A stretch of DNA of 64,000 bases from Hungateiclostridiaceae bacterium UBA1305 (GCA_002307275.1 DBTX01000068.1:1-64000), one strand, 5' to 3'; shown: positions 1 through 8,742, numbered from the stretch's first letter. Notes: a model not told the origin generated them from the letters alone. Numbers and translations are program-made.

Positions 1-883
1 ATTTTGCTTCATGATTTAGCCCTGGCGCCGAATGGGTTTGCTTCAATGCGGAAAGCAGACTGTACGGGACTTTAAGAGAACCTTTGCCGCTTCCTATCTC
101 GATATCCGGCTTAAACCTGCCGTGGAAATCACTGCCGCCGGTTACCAGAAGCTTATGCTTCATGGCAAGCTGCAGCAGCTCTGTTGTCTGCTCTGGCGTA
201 TTCTCGGTATAGTATGCTTCGATCCCCATCAGACCAAATCCCGCCAGTTCACCAAGCAGCAGATCCAGATGTTCACCCGTCATACCAAGGTAGATCGGAT
301 GCGCGAGAACAGGTACGCCGCCGGCTCTGACAATTTCAGCGATTCCGTCTGCGGGAGTCAGCTTGTCCTTTTTAAAATAGGCAGGTCTTCCGCTGGCCAG
401 GTACTTGTCGAAAGCCTCAGCTATGCTTTCAACATAGCCTTTATCCACCATGACCCGCGCAATGTGCGGTCTCCCGACGTTTCCACCTATAGCAAGCCTT
501 CTAGCCTCACTCAAAGTTAACTCAAACCCGAGCTCGTTTAATTTATTTACAATCCTTGGATTACGCTGTTCTCTTTTTTCTCTCAATTCTTCAAGTGTTT
601 TTAGAATAGAATGGACTTGGCCATCAGGAAAATAACCGAGTAAATGCATCTCAGGACTAAAATCCACACTAATCTCAACTCCCGGAATCACTTCGATCCC
701 GATCCTCATTCCCTCTTCCATCGCTTGCGCCACACCGTTTACCGTATCATGATCCGTTATGGCGACTGCTGCGAGGCCCTTGTCATAAGCGTGCCTGACA
801 AGCTCTGTCGGTGTCATGCTCCCATCGGACGCAGTAGAATGGGTATGCAGGTCAATGTATAAGCTGTCCTGCTCCAGTGTCAA
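1..883 (-). CDS. PHP-domain phosphoesterase, 3' end cut off by window edge
   Basis: Metal-dependent phosphoesterase of the PHP family (YciV/RNase AM/TrpH group), which hydrolyses nucleoside phosphates or RNA 5' ends. The N-terminus carries the first PHP motif DLHTHSTASDGS at about residues 10-21, then AITDHDTVNG, PGVEIS, a second histidine motif VLAHPIY and the late motif GGSDFHG near residue 260. About 294 residues are visible with no stop, and family members are usually 275-295, so little is missing. I chose a TTG start at 883: the frame has no earlier usable codon and an AGGAGGG ribosome site lies about 10 bases upstream. A palindromic repeat array lies upstream. Family assignment is firm; the substrate is not known. 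Confidence 0.85.
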   Translation of the reverse strand, partial: MTLEQDSLYIDLHTHSTASDGSMTPTELVRHAYDKGLAAVAITDHDTVNGVAQAMEEGMRIGIEVIPGVEISVDFSPEMHLLGYFPDGQVHSILKTLEELREKREQRNPRIVNKLNELGFELTLSEARRLAIGGNVGRPHIARVMVDKGYVESIAEAFDKYLASGRPAYFKKDKLTPADGIAEIVRAGGVPVLAHPIYLGMTGEHLDLLLGELAGFGLMGIEAYYTENTPEQTTELLQLAMKHKLLVTGGSDFHGRFKPDIEIGSGKGSLKVPYSLLSALKQTHSAPGLNHEAK

Positions 884-963
884 AGGTGAACATCCCTCCT
901 GATAATGCCGGACACATTCCTCTAAATAATCCCCGGAGCATTCCACGCTGTCAGAATTATTCC

Positions 964-1218
964 GGGGACATCCCTCGGACTTCAGTCCCTCAGGGAGAGA
1001 GGTGTGTCCCCTTTTCTTTAGCGTCAGAAGGGGACATTCCTCAGGCCCCAGCGACATACTTCCTGCTGAGGTGTGTCCCCTTTGCTTTAGCGTCAGAAGG
1101 GGACATTCCTCAGGCCTCAGCGACATACTCCCTGCTGAGGTGTGTCCCCTTTGCTTTAGCGTCAGAAGGGGACATTCCTCAGGCCCCAGCGACATACTTC
1201 CTGCTGAGGTGTGTCCCC
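964..1218. repeat. Array of four GGGGACA palindromes, period about 69
   Basis: Four imperfect palindromes at 964-1011, 1030-1080, 1099-1149 and 1168-1218. Each begins GGGGACAT and ends GTGTGTCCCC, with inner arms CCTCAG and CTGAGG in the last three. They are separated by an almost identical 18-base linker that ends TTTAGCGTCAGAA. Because the linkers are the same, this is a tandem REP-type array and not a CRISPR. It fills the gap between the PHP gene and DUF402. A further degenerate arm lies at about 908-930. The same arm sequences recur at 39377-39589 and 46710-46763. Confidence 0.9.
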
Positions 1219-1223
1219 TTACC

Positions 1224-1697
1224 TCAATATTCATATCCATCACATTCCGCCGGAGGAAAATTTCTGCTGTAAATCAGCTTCAGAAGGTCATCCAGCGTTC
1301 TGAGCGACTTACAGGCCTGCTTCGTTGTTATCAGTCCATCTGCAATCGCATCTCCAAGCTCATCCGCATCCAGCAGCCTGACTTCGCCGTCCGGCATTAT
1401 TTTAATATCCACCAACAGATCATTTAAAGTGTATGTATCTGCTGCTTCATTATAGTTTACTTCAATAATATCGCAGTACCAGTAAAGGAACCTGCCGTAT
1501 CCATCATAAAATCTACCCAGCTTGTAGCCCTTGTCCAGGAAAGTGAACGATATGCCGCCATGGAAATCAGGTCTCGGCTTTATTGAAACCCACTTGGTTA
1601 CCAGCAGCGTTTCACTCCGGAATACGAGTTCATCCGCTGAAATATCGACTACTTCAGATGGGATATACCTCCTGCGTAGTACAACGGGCTTTTTCAT
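1224..1697 (-). CDS. DUF402 domain protein
   Basis: A 157-residue protein of the DUF402 (FomD-like/YgaC) family. These proteins fold as a small beta-barrel, and characterised members hydrolyse nucleoside diphosphates or nucleotide-linked substrates. The family signature is visible as DGYGRFLYWYCDIIEV followed by YTLNDLLVDIKIMPDGEV, an acidic cluster that binds divalent metal, then a C-terminal helix rich in Asp and Ala. Length is normal for the family. The stop codon lies six bases from the palindrome array on one side, and a MITE-like element lies upstream of the start. No partner gene is adjacent, so the role here is open. Confidence 0.85.
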   Translation of the reverse strand: MKKPVVLRRRYIPSEVVDISADELVFRSETLLVTKWVSIKPRPDFHGGISFTFLDKGYKLGRFYDGYGRFLYWYCDIIEVNYNEAADTYTLNDLLVDIKIMPDGEVRLLDADELGDAIADGLITTKQACKSLRTLDDLLKLIYSRNFPPAECDGYEY

Positions 1698-1754
1698 AAG
1701 CTATAATATTCTCCTTATGCCAAAGTTTTATAATAATTATACGCTTTTTATTGT

Positions 1755-1973
1755 TATTACGCATCGGTTCAAAATAAAATATTCGATTGTAGAAAAATTT
1801 CATTACCGCTGCTGCGTTTCAACGAGGCTGGTCGCAAGCTAAGCTTGCTGCTCGCCCATGCATTCTGGGCGGGAGATATGCTCACCGTGTGAAAGCAAAA
1901 TCGGTACCAGCCACCAAGGCTTTTTGCGAAGTAAAAGAGCCATTGAGGTGAGGACATCTTTCGCTTCGTTATA
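1755..1973. repeat. MITE-like dispersed element, copy A (with inserted hairpin cassette)
   Basis: About 219 bases that align with 12135-12286. Both copies start TATWACGYATCG, share a perfect 27-base block beginning ATTACCGCTGCTGCG at 1803, and end in a GACATCTTTC segment and CGTTATA. The termini TATAACG/CGTTATA are inverted repeats (perfect in copy B). Copy A has about 42 extra bases at 1829-1870 that form a separate hairpin module found again at 12363-12444. Short frames inside it are not conserved between copies, so I do not call a gene. Most of the 434-base gap 1698-2131 is this element. Confidence 0.8.
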
Positions 1974-2131
1974 TTTAAATGCCTTTATTACCACCTGTAT
2001 CAGCAGACATATTTCCCATTATTTGTAATTGTGTAAATCTTTATGCTAGAATATAGATATATATTGTGTCAGATATACAGTACACAAGAGCCATATTCCC
2101 ACTATTCACGGGACACAGGCAGGGGGTTCAG

Positions 2132-2452
2132 ATGAAGCAGGAAAACAGCTGCAGCAATTGTGCCAGAGGAATCAAATTAAATATTAATAATGATGTCCTT
2201 TGTAGAATTAATGGTATTGTCTCACTTGATTTCGTATGTTCAAAATATCTTAAACTCGCATGGTCTGCTATGGAAAATAAGCCTAAGTGTATAGAATGCG
2301 AGTTTTTCATCGCTGGTCAGGAAAGGCAGGAAGAGCAGGAAGCTAGCCCGGTTATTGGGTTCTGCCAACTTTTTACAGTTAGGAGTTTTGATGGAGAGGT
2401 CAAGAATGCATGCTCCAAATTCTGCATGAAGGCGGAACGAAATATTTCATAG
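2132..2452 (+). CDS. Cysteine-rich small protein, probable metal binder
   Basis: A 106-residue protein that I do not recognise as a named family. It has nine cysteines: a CSNC pair near residue 7, single Cys at about 24 and 36, a CIEC pair near 54, one near 77 and a CSKFC pair near 92. This pattern suggests one or two zinc or iron-sulfur sites. There is no signal peptide or membrane segment, so it is probably cytoplasmic. I chose the ATG at 2132 because AGGGGG lies seven bases upstream; the frame extends upstream to 2066 but that part has no ribosome site. It is one of few plus-strand genes and has its own terminator. Confidence 0.7.
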   Translation: MKQENSCSNCARGIKLNINNDVLCRINGIVSLDFVCSKYLKLAWSAMENKPKCIECEFFIAGQERQEEQEASPVIGFCQLFTVRSFDGEVKNACSKFCMKAERNIS

Positions 2453-2491
2453 CATGGGAGAGATCACTATACTATAAATACTCAAGCATAC

Positions 2492-2525
2492 AACTCCTTT
2501 ATCCGATATACAGGGTGAAGGAGTT
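2492..2525 (+). terminator. Rho-independent terminator after Cys-rich gene
   Basis: Inverted repeat AACTCCTT ... AAGGAGTT with extra pairs inside, followed by ATTTTCTTG. It lies 40 bases downstream of the stop at 2452 on the plus strand. Confidence 0.65.
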
Positions 2526-2692
2526 ATTTTCTTGTTCAATTGTGACTCCCGTTATGGTACAATTTCTTTAAAACCCTAATTTCTTTATAGGCTTATAGGT
2601 TACATATGATATGCAGAACCGACAGGTTTGAATAAATAATACAAAAACAAAAGCCGACAGGTCCATAACACCTGTATGGCACGGAGGAACCC

Positions 2693-3343
2693 ATGATACC
2701 CAGTATTTCCGATTTGTTTCAGCAAAGACTCAATGAAATACAAAGCAGGCTGCCTGTCAAGCTCAAAGGTGCATCTAACAGCGTACCTTTTGAAGAATAT
2801 CTTGATACTGAGACCGCAGCATCCGATACCAGTGCCGATTCTACTTTAAATTCTTCTGCTTACGACAGCAGCGCCCTTTCCAGCAATCTTCAGCGAGCTC
2901 AGCTTTCACTCGCTTCCAATAGATTGTCGAATGGACTTGATAAGTTAAAAACCAACGAAGCCATAGAAAGCAGTATTCAGACAAGCTCACAGAAATATCA
3001 CGTGGACGCTGATTTGATCCGAGCTGTCATAAAACAGGAGTCCGGTTACAATCCATATTCCATATCCAGCTCAGGCGCCCAGGGCTTGATGCAGTTAATG
3101 CCGGATACTGCTGATTCACTTGGCGTCGAAAATCCGTGGGATATCAGTGAAAATATTGACGGTGGAACAAGATACCTGAAGGATCAACTTGTAGCATTCG
3201 ACGGCAATCTTGATCTGGCTCTGGCCGCCTATAACGCAGGCCCCGGCGCTGTTAGCAAGTATGGCGGCATTCCTCCGTACACCCAAACGCAGGGTTATGT
3301 AAAAAAAGTGCTCGAAAACTATACAAATTATAAAAATAAGTAG
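2693..3343 (+). CDS. SLT-family lytic transglycosylase
   Basis: A 216-residue protein with a C-terminal soluble lytic transglycosylase domain (about residues 100-212), which cleaves the MurNAc-GlcNAc bond of peptidoglycan. The catalytic glutamate lies in VIKQESGYNP; the supporting motifs SGAQGLMQLMP, NIDGGTRYL and ALAAYNAGPGAV are all present. The first 90 residues are Ser/Ala-rich with no conserved domain and no clear signal peptide. That fits the leaderless clostridial type often exported by another route or associated with flagellar or spore structures. A GGAGG site sits six bases before the ATG. No other cell-wall gene is next to it on this strand. Confidence 0.9.
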   Translation: MIPSISDLFQQRLNEIQSRLPVKLKGASNSVPFEEYLDTETAASDTSADSTLNSSAYDSSALSSNLQRAQLSLASNRLSNGLDKLKTNEAIESSIQTSSQKYHVDADLIRAVIKQESGYNPYSISSSGAQGLMQLMPDTADSLGVENPWDISENIDGGTRYLKDQLVAFDGNLDLALAAYNAGPGAVSKYGGIPPYTQTQGYVKKVLENYTNYKNK

Positions 3344-3356
3344 TTTTCGACACCTT

Positions 3357-3662
3357 TAATCCACATTATCCACACTCTTATCCACACAAGAAATTCCTAC
3401 AATTTACGTGCTTTGTGCCATCTTTCCACACTATTCACAGGTCTGGTTTCGACATTATTCGCACATTATTTAGTTTCCTATTTATTTATGTATACCTTGA
3501 AACACAGGTTATCATGTACTTCTAGAAATACATCAGATTATTGAACGCTTCTTCAGAACTTCCGACATTTTATTCCATTTGTCGTATTTTTCCATAACTG
3601 CCTATAAATTTAATTTATCCGCAAGTTATAAATTGATTGTGGAAAATAAAAAGTTATCCACA
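3357..3662. other. Cluster of DnaA-box sequences
   Basis: The 310-base gap between the transglycosylase and tsaD contains three exact TTATCCACA boxes at 3366-3374, 3378-3386 and 3654-3662. There are also near matches at 3357-3365 (TAATCCACA), 3615-3623 (TTATCCGCA) and, on the other strand, 3638-3646 (TTTTCCACA). The third perfect box overlaps the tsaD stop codon. The middle is AT-rich. DnaA binding is inferred from the consensus; no dnaA or dnaN gene is nearby, so this is not the usual replication origin. Confidence 0.55.
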
Positions 3663-4682
3663 GTTTTTGTCGCCTAATCGCAGCCCGGGTTTGGCGTTTA
3701 AATCCAGTCCGGAGACATTGCCGCGCTTAAATTCATAATAAGCTGCTGCACCTATCATCGCAGCATTATCTGTGCAAAGGATGGGTTTAGGATAGTACAT
3801 TTCCATTCCAGCTTTTTCTGCTGCCATCTTCATTGCACTTCTCAACTGGGAGTTTGCCGCCACACCGCCTGCCAGCGCTACACGAGCTACACCCTTTTGC
3901 CTGGCTGCCTTCAGTGTATTACTGACCAGAACATCAACCACCGCTTGCTGGAAGCTGGCACAAACATCAGGAAGATTGATTTCAAGACCTTTCTGGCTCA
4001 TTCCGTTAAGATAGTTCAGGACAGCTGTTTTAAGGCCGCTAAAGCTGAAATCCAGACTTCCGTCATTGAAATGAACCCTCGGAAAATCGACTGCTTTACT
4101 GTTTCCCTTTACCGCTTCAATGTCAATCAGAGGTCCGCCCGGGTAACCGAGACCCAACGCTCTTGCTATTTTATCAAAAGCCTCACCCGCAGCATCATCG
4201 CGGGTTTGTCCCATTATTTCAAAAATATTGTAGTCCGACACATGTACAACGTGGCTATGCCCTCCGGAGGCGACCAGACATACGAATGGCGGCTCAAGCG
4301 TCTCATTTTCCAGATAGTTTGCAGCAATGTGCCCTTCAATATGGTGTACTCCCACAAGTGGTTTACCGGCGGCGAATGCAATTCCCTTGGCGGCCGAAAG
4401 CCCCACCAGCAGCGCTCCCACAAGTCCTGGCCCATATGTGACTCCTATCGCATCTACCTGCTCAAGTTTTACGGTTGCCTCCTCCAGCGCCTGGTTTATT
4501 ACCGGCAGCACAAGCTCTACATGCTTTCGTGAAGCTATTTCGGGCACTACGCCGCCAAACTTTTTGTGTATATCTATCTGAGAGGAGATTATATTGGAAA
4601 GTATCTTCCTTCCATTGACTACCACCGCTGCAGAAGTTTCGTCGCAGCTCGTTTCTATAGCCAGTATGACCGTTTCACTCAA
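3654..4682 (-). CDS. tsaD: tRNA N6-adenosine threonylcarbamoyltransferase TsaD
   Basis: Transfers the threonylcarbamoyl group from the TsaC/Sua5 product to A37 of ANN-decoding tRNAs, acting with TsaB and TsaE, whose genes lie at 19.8-21.0 kb. ASKHA-fold motifs are clear: AIETSCDETSAAVV at the start, the metal-binding HHIEGHIAANYLE, GGHSHVV, DDAAGEAFDKIAR and the C-terminal CTDNAAMIGAAA. Length (342) is normal. I chose the TTG at 4682 because AAGGTG lies six bases upstream; an upstream TTG at 4703 lacks a spaced ribosome site. The 3' end overlaps a DnaA box. Confidence 0.95.
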   Translation of the reverse strand: MSETVILAIETSCDETSAAVVVNGRKILSNIISSQIDIHKKFGGVVPEIASRKHVELVLPVINQALEEATVKLEQVDAIGVTYGPGLVGALLVGLSAAKGIAFAAGKPLVGVHHIEGHIAANYLENETLEPPFVCLVASGGHSHVVHVSDYNIFEIMGQTRDDAAGEAFDKIARALGLGYPGGPLIDIEAVKGNSKAVDFPRVHFNDGSLDFSFSGLKTAVLNYLNGMSQKGLEINLPDVCASFQQAVVDVLVSNTLKAARQKGVARVALAGGVAANSQLRSAMKMAAEKAGMEMYYPKPILCTDNAAMIGAAAYYEFKRGNVSGLDLNAKPGLRLGDKNCG

Positions 4683-4840
4683 AAATAACACCTTCGCTTT
4701 CAATTACCTGCCACTTCTCTGCACGTAAAGTATCATTTGTAACCTATATAGTATGATAGCCCAATAATCCCTTACTTTCAAGGCTGCATAATTATAAAGT
4801 ATAATTATAAATGCATAATAATAAAAAAGCCAAAAAAAAA

Positions 4841-4863
4841 CATGGAGTCTTTAAAGCTCCATG
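4841..4863 (-). terminator. Terminator downstream of uppP
   Basis: Perfect seven-base stem CATGGAG/CTCCATG. On the minus strand it is followed by a run of nine T (4832-4840), the standard form of an intrinsic terminator, at the end of the uppP transcript. Confidence 0.8.
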
Positions 4864-4999
4864 CTCCTAAATAGGAGAAACGCTAATGTTCTTTTTAATT
4901 ATAACAAGAACATAGAGTAATTTACATAGTCCCTTATTACCCATTACGTAGCTTTCAAGACCTATTTTACTAGTGCTGTGGTCCTATATTGTGATGTCT

Positions 5000-5785
5000 T
5001 CACCTTAAAAGCGCAATTAAAATGACAACAGCACCCAATATGCAACGGTATACCACAAATATACCAAAGCCCTTGGTTTTCAGATAATTTAAGATGAATT
5101 TAATGCTCAAGGCGCCAACAATTCCGGACACTGCTATCGCAGCAATAAACGGAACAGCGTCAATTGGTACGCTGACAAGGTCCTTTGCTTTATAAACACC
5201 ACTCAGGAAGATAAACGGCGTTGAAAGCAGAAATGTAAACCTTGCTGCATCTTCCCTGCTTAGCTTGAAAATACGGCCGGCTGCCATCGTTATGCCTGAT
5301 CGCGACACACCTGGAATCATTGCAATAGCCTGAGAAACACCTATCAGGAAGCTCCTTTTGAAGCCGATATCTTTGAGCACTACTTCTGATTCCGAAAGCT
5401 TATCGGCAGCATAAAGCAGGAAGCCCATCAGAATTAACATGATTCCGATCAGCATCGGATTTCTAAAAGTCGTTGACACCTTATCCTCAAAAAGCACTCC
5501 AAATATACCGCCGGGTATACATGCCAGCATGATATACCAGAAGAGGCGGCCATCCTTTGACCTGATATCTGTAAAGCCCGCTCTGATAAGCCTGATCCAA
5601 TCCTTCCAGAAGAAAATACCGACAGCAAGCAGAGTTCCCATATGAAGTGCGATATCAAATGCAAGTCCCGGGTCTTTCCAGCCGAACAGCCAGGGTGCCA
5701 GCGTAATATGAGCTGTACTGGATATGGGAAGGAATTCGCCCAAGCCCTGTATGATCCCATAGATAATTGCCTGAAATAAATCCAT
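5000..5785 (-). CDS. uppP: Undecaprenyl-diphosphatase UppP (BacA)
   Basis: Integral membrane enzyme that dephosphorylates undecaprenyl pyrophosphate and so recycles the lipid carrier for peptidoglycan and surface polysaccharide; overexpression gives bacitracin tolerance. The two signature motifs are present: GLGEFLPISSTAH near residue 15 and PGVSRSGITMAAG near residue 158, with seven to eight hydrophobic segments. Length 261 is normal. GGAGG lies about seven bases before the ATG. It probably has its own promoter and ends at the 4841-4863 terminator. It would also serve the Wzx/Wzy-type locus at 48-61 kb, but that is inference. Confidence 0.95.
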   Translation of the reverse strand: MDLFQAIIYGIIQGLGEFLPISSTAHITLAPWLFGWKDPGLAFDIALHMGTLLAVGIFFWKDWIRLIRAGFTDIRSKDGRLFWYIMLACIPGGIFGVLFEDKVSTTFRNPMLIGIMLILMGFLLYAADKLSESEVVLKDIGFKRSFLIGVSQAIAMIPGVSRSGITMAAGRIFKLSREDAARFTFLLSTPFIFLSGVYKAKDLVSVPIDAVPFIAAIAVSGIVGALSIKFILNYLKTKGFGIFVVYRCILGAVVILIALLR

Positions 5786-5871
5786 TTGAAATCCTCCAGA
5801 TACATTTCTATTTAATAAATACCGCCAGTAAATCTGTTCACTATGTCATTCTTCGTTCCGATATAAATAAA

Positions 5872-6597
5872 CTATGCGGCATCGTCAAGATACTGTGGAA
5901 CATAGTATCCTTTTTCATTCTGGACGAATGGTCTTTTATTTACTGGAAGAGACCATAATCCCCTTTTATGCCGTATGGCATCCTCCTGAAGTCCCTCGAA
6001 ATAATCTCTGTGAACCGTATTGGGCCTGACCATGTCAACCCTGGCATAACCCTGTTCCACCAGGAAAGCGTTTACACAGGTGCTGTCCTTTAAAATAACA
6101 TAAGCCAGAAGACGGTCATAATTATCATATACATCCTTTTCAAATACAAGCGTTACCTTTTTATTAAGAAGCATCTTCTTTATCTTCTCCGAGGCCTGCT
6201 TGCCATAAGGCTGCACTGATACCCCCTTCTTAACCGTTTCAGGCGTATCCATACATAGAAGTCTTATTTTATATTCCTCGTTTTTATACTCCGTCACGAT
6301 CGTATCACCGTCGACTATCCTTGTTACTTTCGCGTGAATAAAGCCATCAGGAATAATGCCTTCGGTATCAGGGACTACGATTGGGCTTTCTGCAGCAGCC
6401 TTTGTTCCGCCAGTGTTGGATTTTGGCATTTCGCTGCTGCCGGTTTTTACATCTGTGATGGTACCTGCTTCCACTGTCCTGTCAGTTGACGTTTCGCCTG
6501 AAACAGCTTTCTCACCTTGAGGATACAACAAATAGAACAGGGCGAAAATTATAACTGCAATTATTATTCCTGCCAAAGCTGGAGCCTTTTTCTTCAT
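5872..6597 (-). CDS. Membrane-anchored thermonuclease (SNase) family nuclease
   Basis: A 241-residue protein with one N-terminal hydrophobic segment (about residues 5-25), a Ser/Thr-rich linker and a staphylococcal-nuclease OB-fold domain from about residue 85 to the end. Catalytic features are visible: VDGDTI (calcium-binding Asp), IRLLCMDTPET with the active Arg, YDNYDRLLAYV with the second Arg/Asp set, and the closing HKRGLWS. It should cut DNA or RNA at the cell surface. I start at the ATG 6597, because GGAGGA lies five bases before it; a TTG four codons upstream is part of the ribosome site. About 270 bases upstream up to lonB hold no gene. Confidence 0.9.
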   Translation of the reverse strand: MKKKAPALAGIIIAVIIFALFYLLYPQGEKAVSGETSTDRTVEAGTITDVKTGSSEMPKSNTGGTKAAAESPIVVPDTEGIIPDGFIHAKVTRIVDGDTIVTEYKNEEYKIRLLCMDTPETVKKGVSVQPYGKQASEKIKKMLLNKKVTLVFEKDVYDNYDRLLAYVILKDSTCVNAFLVEQGYARVDMVRPNTVHRDYFEGLQEDAIRHKRGLWSLPVNKRPFVQNEKGYYVPQYLDDAA

Positions 6598-6865
6598 GGA
6601 TTCCTCCAATGGCCATACATTGCTTACACACCAATAGATAATAACACATTATTACAAATGAGTACACACTCCAGGAATAAAAACTGCAGCTAAGGCCGGA
6701 GTTGCGCCTTGCTGCATCATAAGATACCGGCATGCCAGTTATAAATATCAATTATGAATATCAGTTATAAATATTACCGCCAGACCGCAAATATTCATTT
6801 AATATCATGATCAACATCCTGTACATTTAAAAATATCGCAGGATTTCCTGATAATGCCGATATTT

Positions 6866-8560
6866 CTAAAATGCCTTCTCAATAGCAGAGGATGCTGCCA
6901 GAACTGGAACAGTCGGTATTTGCACAGGAATTTCCTCCTGTCTCCCCGCCTTATTGTTAAATGTAAGTTCAATGACCTGTCCAATATCATCGACAGGGAT
7001 AACCTCTATTCCAATGTCGTTGAACATCTCCTGCCAGTTTTCCCTTGGCACAAGAACCCTGGTGATACCTGCAAGCTTTGCCGCCTCCACTTTTGCAGCC
7101 ACTCCGCCAACCGGTTTGACTTTGCCGCGTATTGAGATCTCACCTGTCATTGCGATGTCACTGCTTACCGGTATGTTCAATATCGCAGAGTATACCGCCG
7201 CAGCTATTGCAATTCCCGCGGACGGTCCATCAATTGGTATTCCGCCGGGAAAATTCAGATGGATGTCATATTCCTTCGAATCGAGATTGAGGAATTTTTT
7301 CAGTACAGTGAGGACATTTTCCACAGAAGCCTTTGCTGAACTGGTCCTTTTAAGTTTCTGGCCTCTGCCGTCCATCTCCTCCTCTTCCACAATCCCTGTC
7401 ACTTTGATGATTCCTTTACCTGCACTTGCTCTGCAGGCAGTAACTTCAATATCGATCACGATTCCCATTGCATTGCCGAAAACCGCGAGTCCATTCATAC
7501 AACCTACCTGCATTTCGGAAGCGCAGACCTTCTTGTCGATCCGCGGACTGTAATGTCCGAATTCCACCACCCATTCTATATCCTTACGAGTGATCAGATT
7601 CCTTCCTTCGACTTGAACCACGCCGCCTGCGATCTGTATGATATTGACCGCGTCCCTGCCATTCTGGGCATACCGGGCAATGACCTCCTCTGTGCCATCC
7701 TCTACGCAGAAACCGCCCCTTATTGCAGCATTTCGCGCTATAACAGCAATCTCATCAGCAGTCAGCGGCCTGAAAAAGATTTCTACGCACCTGGAACGCA
7801 GCGCCGGCGGAAGATCTTCCGATTGCCGCGTTGTTGCGCCGACAAGCCGGAAATCGGCAGGGAGGCCTTTCTGGAATATCTCATGTATATGAACCGGAAT
7901 GTTTGAGTCCTCAGAACTGTAATATGCGCTTTCAAGGAAAACCTTTCTATCCTCAAGGACCTTTAAAAGCTTATTCATTTGAATCGGGTGGAGTTCGCCT
8001 ATCTCATCCACAAACAGTATTCCGCCGTGCGCTTTAGTCACTGCGCCCGCTTTTGGCTGCGGAATTCCTGCAACGCCATATGCGCCCGCGCCCTGATATA
8101 TAGGATCATGCACGGAGCCGATCAGTGGATCCGCTATGCCGCGCTCATCAAACCTGAGAATGGTCGCGTCTACTTCAACAAATTTGGCTTCCTTTTTGAA
8201 TGGCGATATCGGAGCAAGCCTGGCTTCCTCGAGTATGACCCTTGCTGCGGCAGTTTTTCCGATACCAGGCGGACCGTATATGATGACATGCTGCGGATTC
8301 GGTCCGCACAATGCCGCTCTTAAAGCCTTGATTCCCTGCTCCTGGCCGATGATATCCCGCAATGTTGCAGGCCTGGTTTTTTCGGATAAGGGTTCAGTCA
8401 ATTTGATCTCTTTTAGCCTGCGAAGCTTTTCAAGTTCTTTCCGCGACTCTTTTTCAATAGCACTTTTGTTTCCCTGTTGAGATTTCAAAAGATTTAGGAA
8501 ATAAAGTCCAATGATGATTGAAAAGAAAAATTGTATGATAAGAAAGGTGCTTGTGAGCAT
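6866..8560 (-). CDS. lonB: ATP-dependent protease LonB
   Basis: Lon-like protease with an N-terminal membrane segment (residues 3-24), a AAA+ domain and a C-terminal Ser-Lys protease domain. Walker A is GPPGIGKT near residue 100, and VDEIGELHP provides Walker B. The catalytic Ser lies in DGPSAGIAIA and the Lys in VKPVGGVAAKVEAAK. Length (564) and the absence of the large N-terminal Lon substrate domain match the Firmicute LonB type rather than LonA. It lies downstream of clpX in the tig-clpP-clpX run, with a terminator-like hairpin between. In Bacillus LonB acts in forespore development; the role here is inferred from homology. Confidence 0.93.
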   Translation of the reverse strand: MLTSTFLIIQFFFSIIIGLYFLNLLKSQQGNKSAIEKESRKELEKLRRLKEIKLTEPLSEKTRPATLRDIIGQEQGIKALRAALCGPNPQHVIIYGPPGIGKTAAARVILEEARLAPISPFKKEAKFVEVDATILRFDERGIADPLIGSVHDPIYQGAGAYGVAGIPQPKAGAVTKAHGGILFVDEIGELHPIQMNKLLKVLEDRKVFLESAYYSSEDSNIPVHIHEIFQKGLPADFRLVGATTRQSEDLPPALRSRCVEIFFRPLTADEIAVIARNAAIRGGFCVEDGTEEVIARYAQNGRDAVNIIQIAGGVVQVEGRNLITRKDIEWVVEFGHYSPRIDKKVCASEMQVGCMNGLAVFGNAMGIVIDIEVTACRASAGKGIIKVTGIVEEEEMDGRGQKLKRTSSAKASVENVLTVLKKFLNLDSKEYDIHLNFPGGIPIDGPSAGIAIAAAVYSAILNIPVSSDIAMTGEISIRGKVKPVGGVAAKVEAAKLAGITRVLVPRENWQEMFNDIGIEVIPVDDIGQVIELTFNNKAGRQEEIPVQIPTVPVLAASSAIEKAF

Positions 8561-8742
8561 TCCGTCCCCTCCTTACGCTTATGCCAGCGTAACAAACATT
8601 TTAATCAGATATAGATACAGCACTCTGTTGCGAAAATAATTACTCCTTAACACAAATCTTTTTAGCAACATATATAGTATTAACCATATGGATGAATTTA
8701 TCCGGCAACAGCATTGAAAAGTGGACGAACTCTCATAAAAAA

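Noticed and set aside
964..1218. CRISPR array
   Set aside because: The segments between the palindromes are the same 18 bases, not unique spacers, and no cas gene is near.
877..1272. Plus-strand open frame with repeated peptide units
   Set aside because: It is the translation of the 69-base palindromic array; the period divides by three, so the frame stays open by chance. No ribosome site and no family.
1769..1957. 62-codon minus-strand frame in the dispersed element
   Set aside because: Not open in the second copy of the element at 12135-12286, so not a conserved protein.
2580..2692. Riboswitch upstream of the lytic transglycosylase
   Set aside because: There is an ACAGGT/ACCTGT hairpin, but I could not match it to c-di-GMP, c-di-AMP (ydaO) or other known consensus sequences.
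3357..3662. Chromosomal replication origin
   Set aside because: No dnaA, dnaN, rpmH or gidA/B nearby; the boxes alone do not define oriC.
3897..4532. 211-codon plus-strand frame
   Set aside because: Antisense to conserved parts of tsaD; no known motif and no ribosome site.
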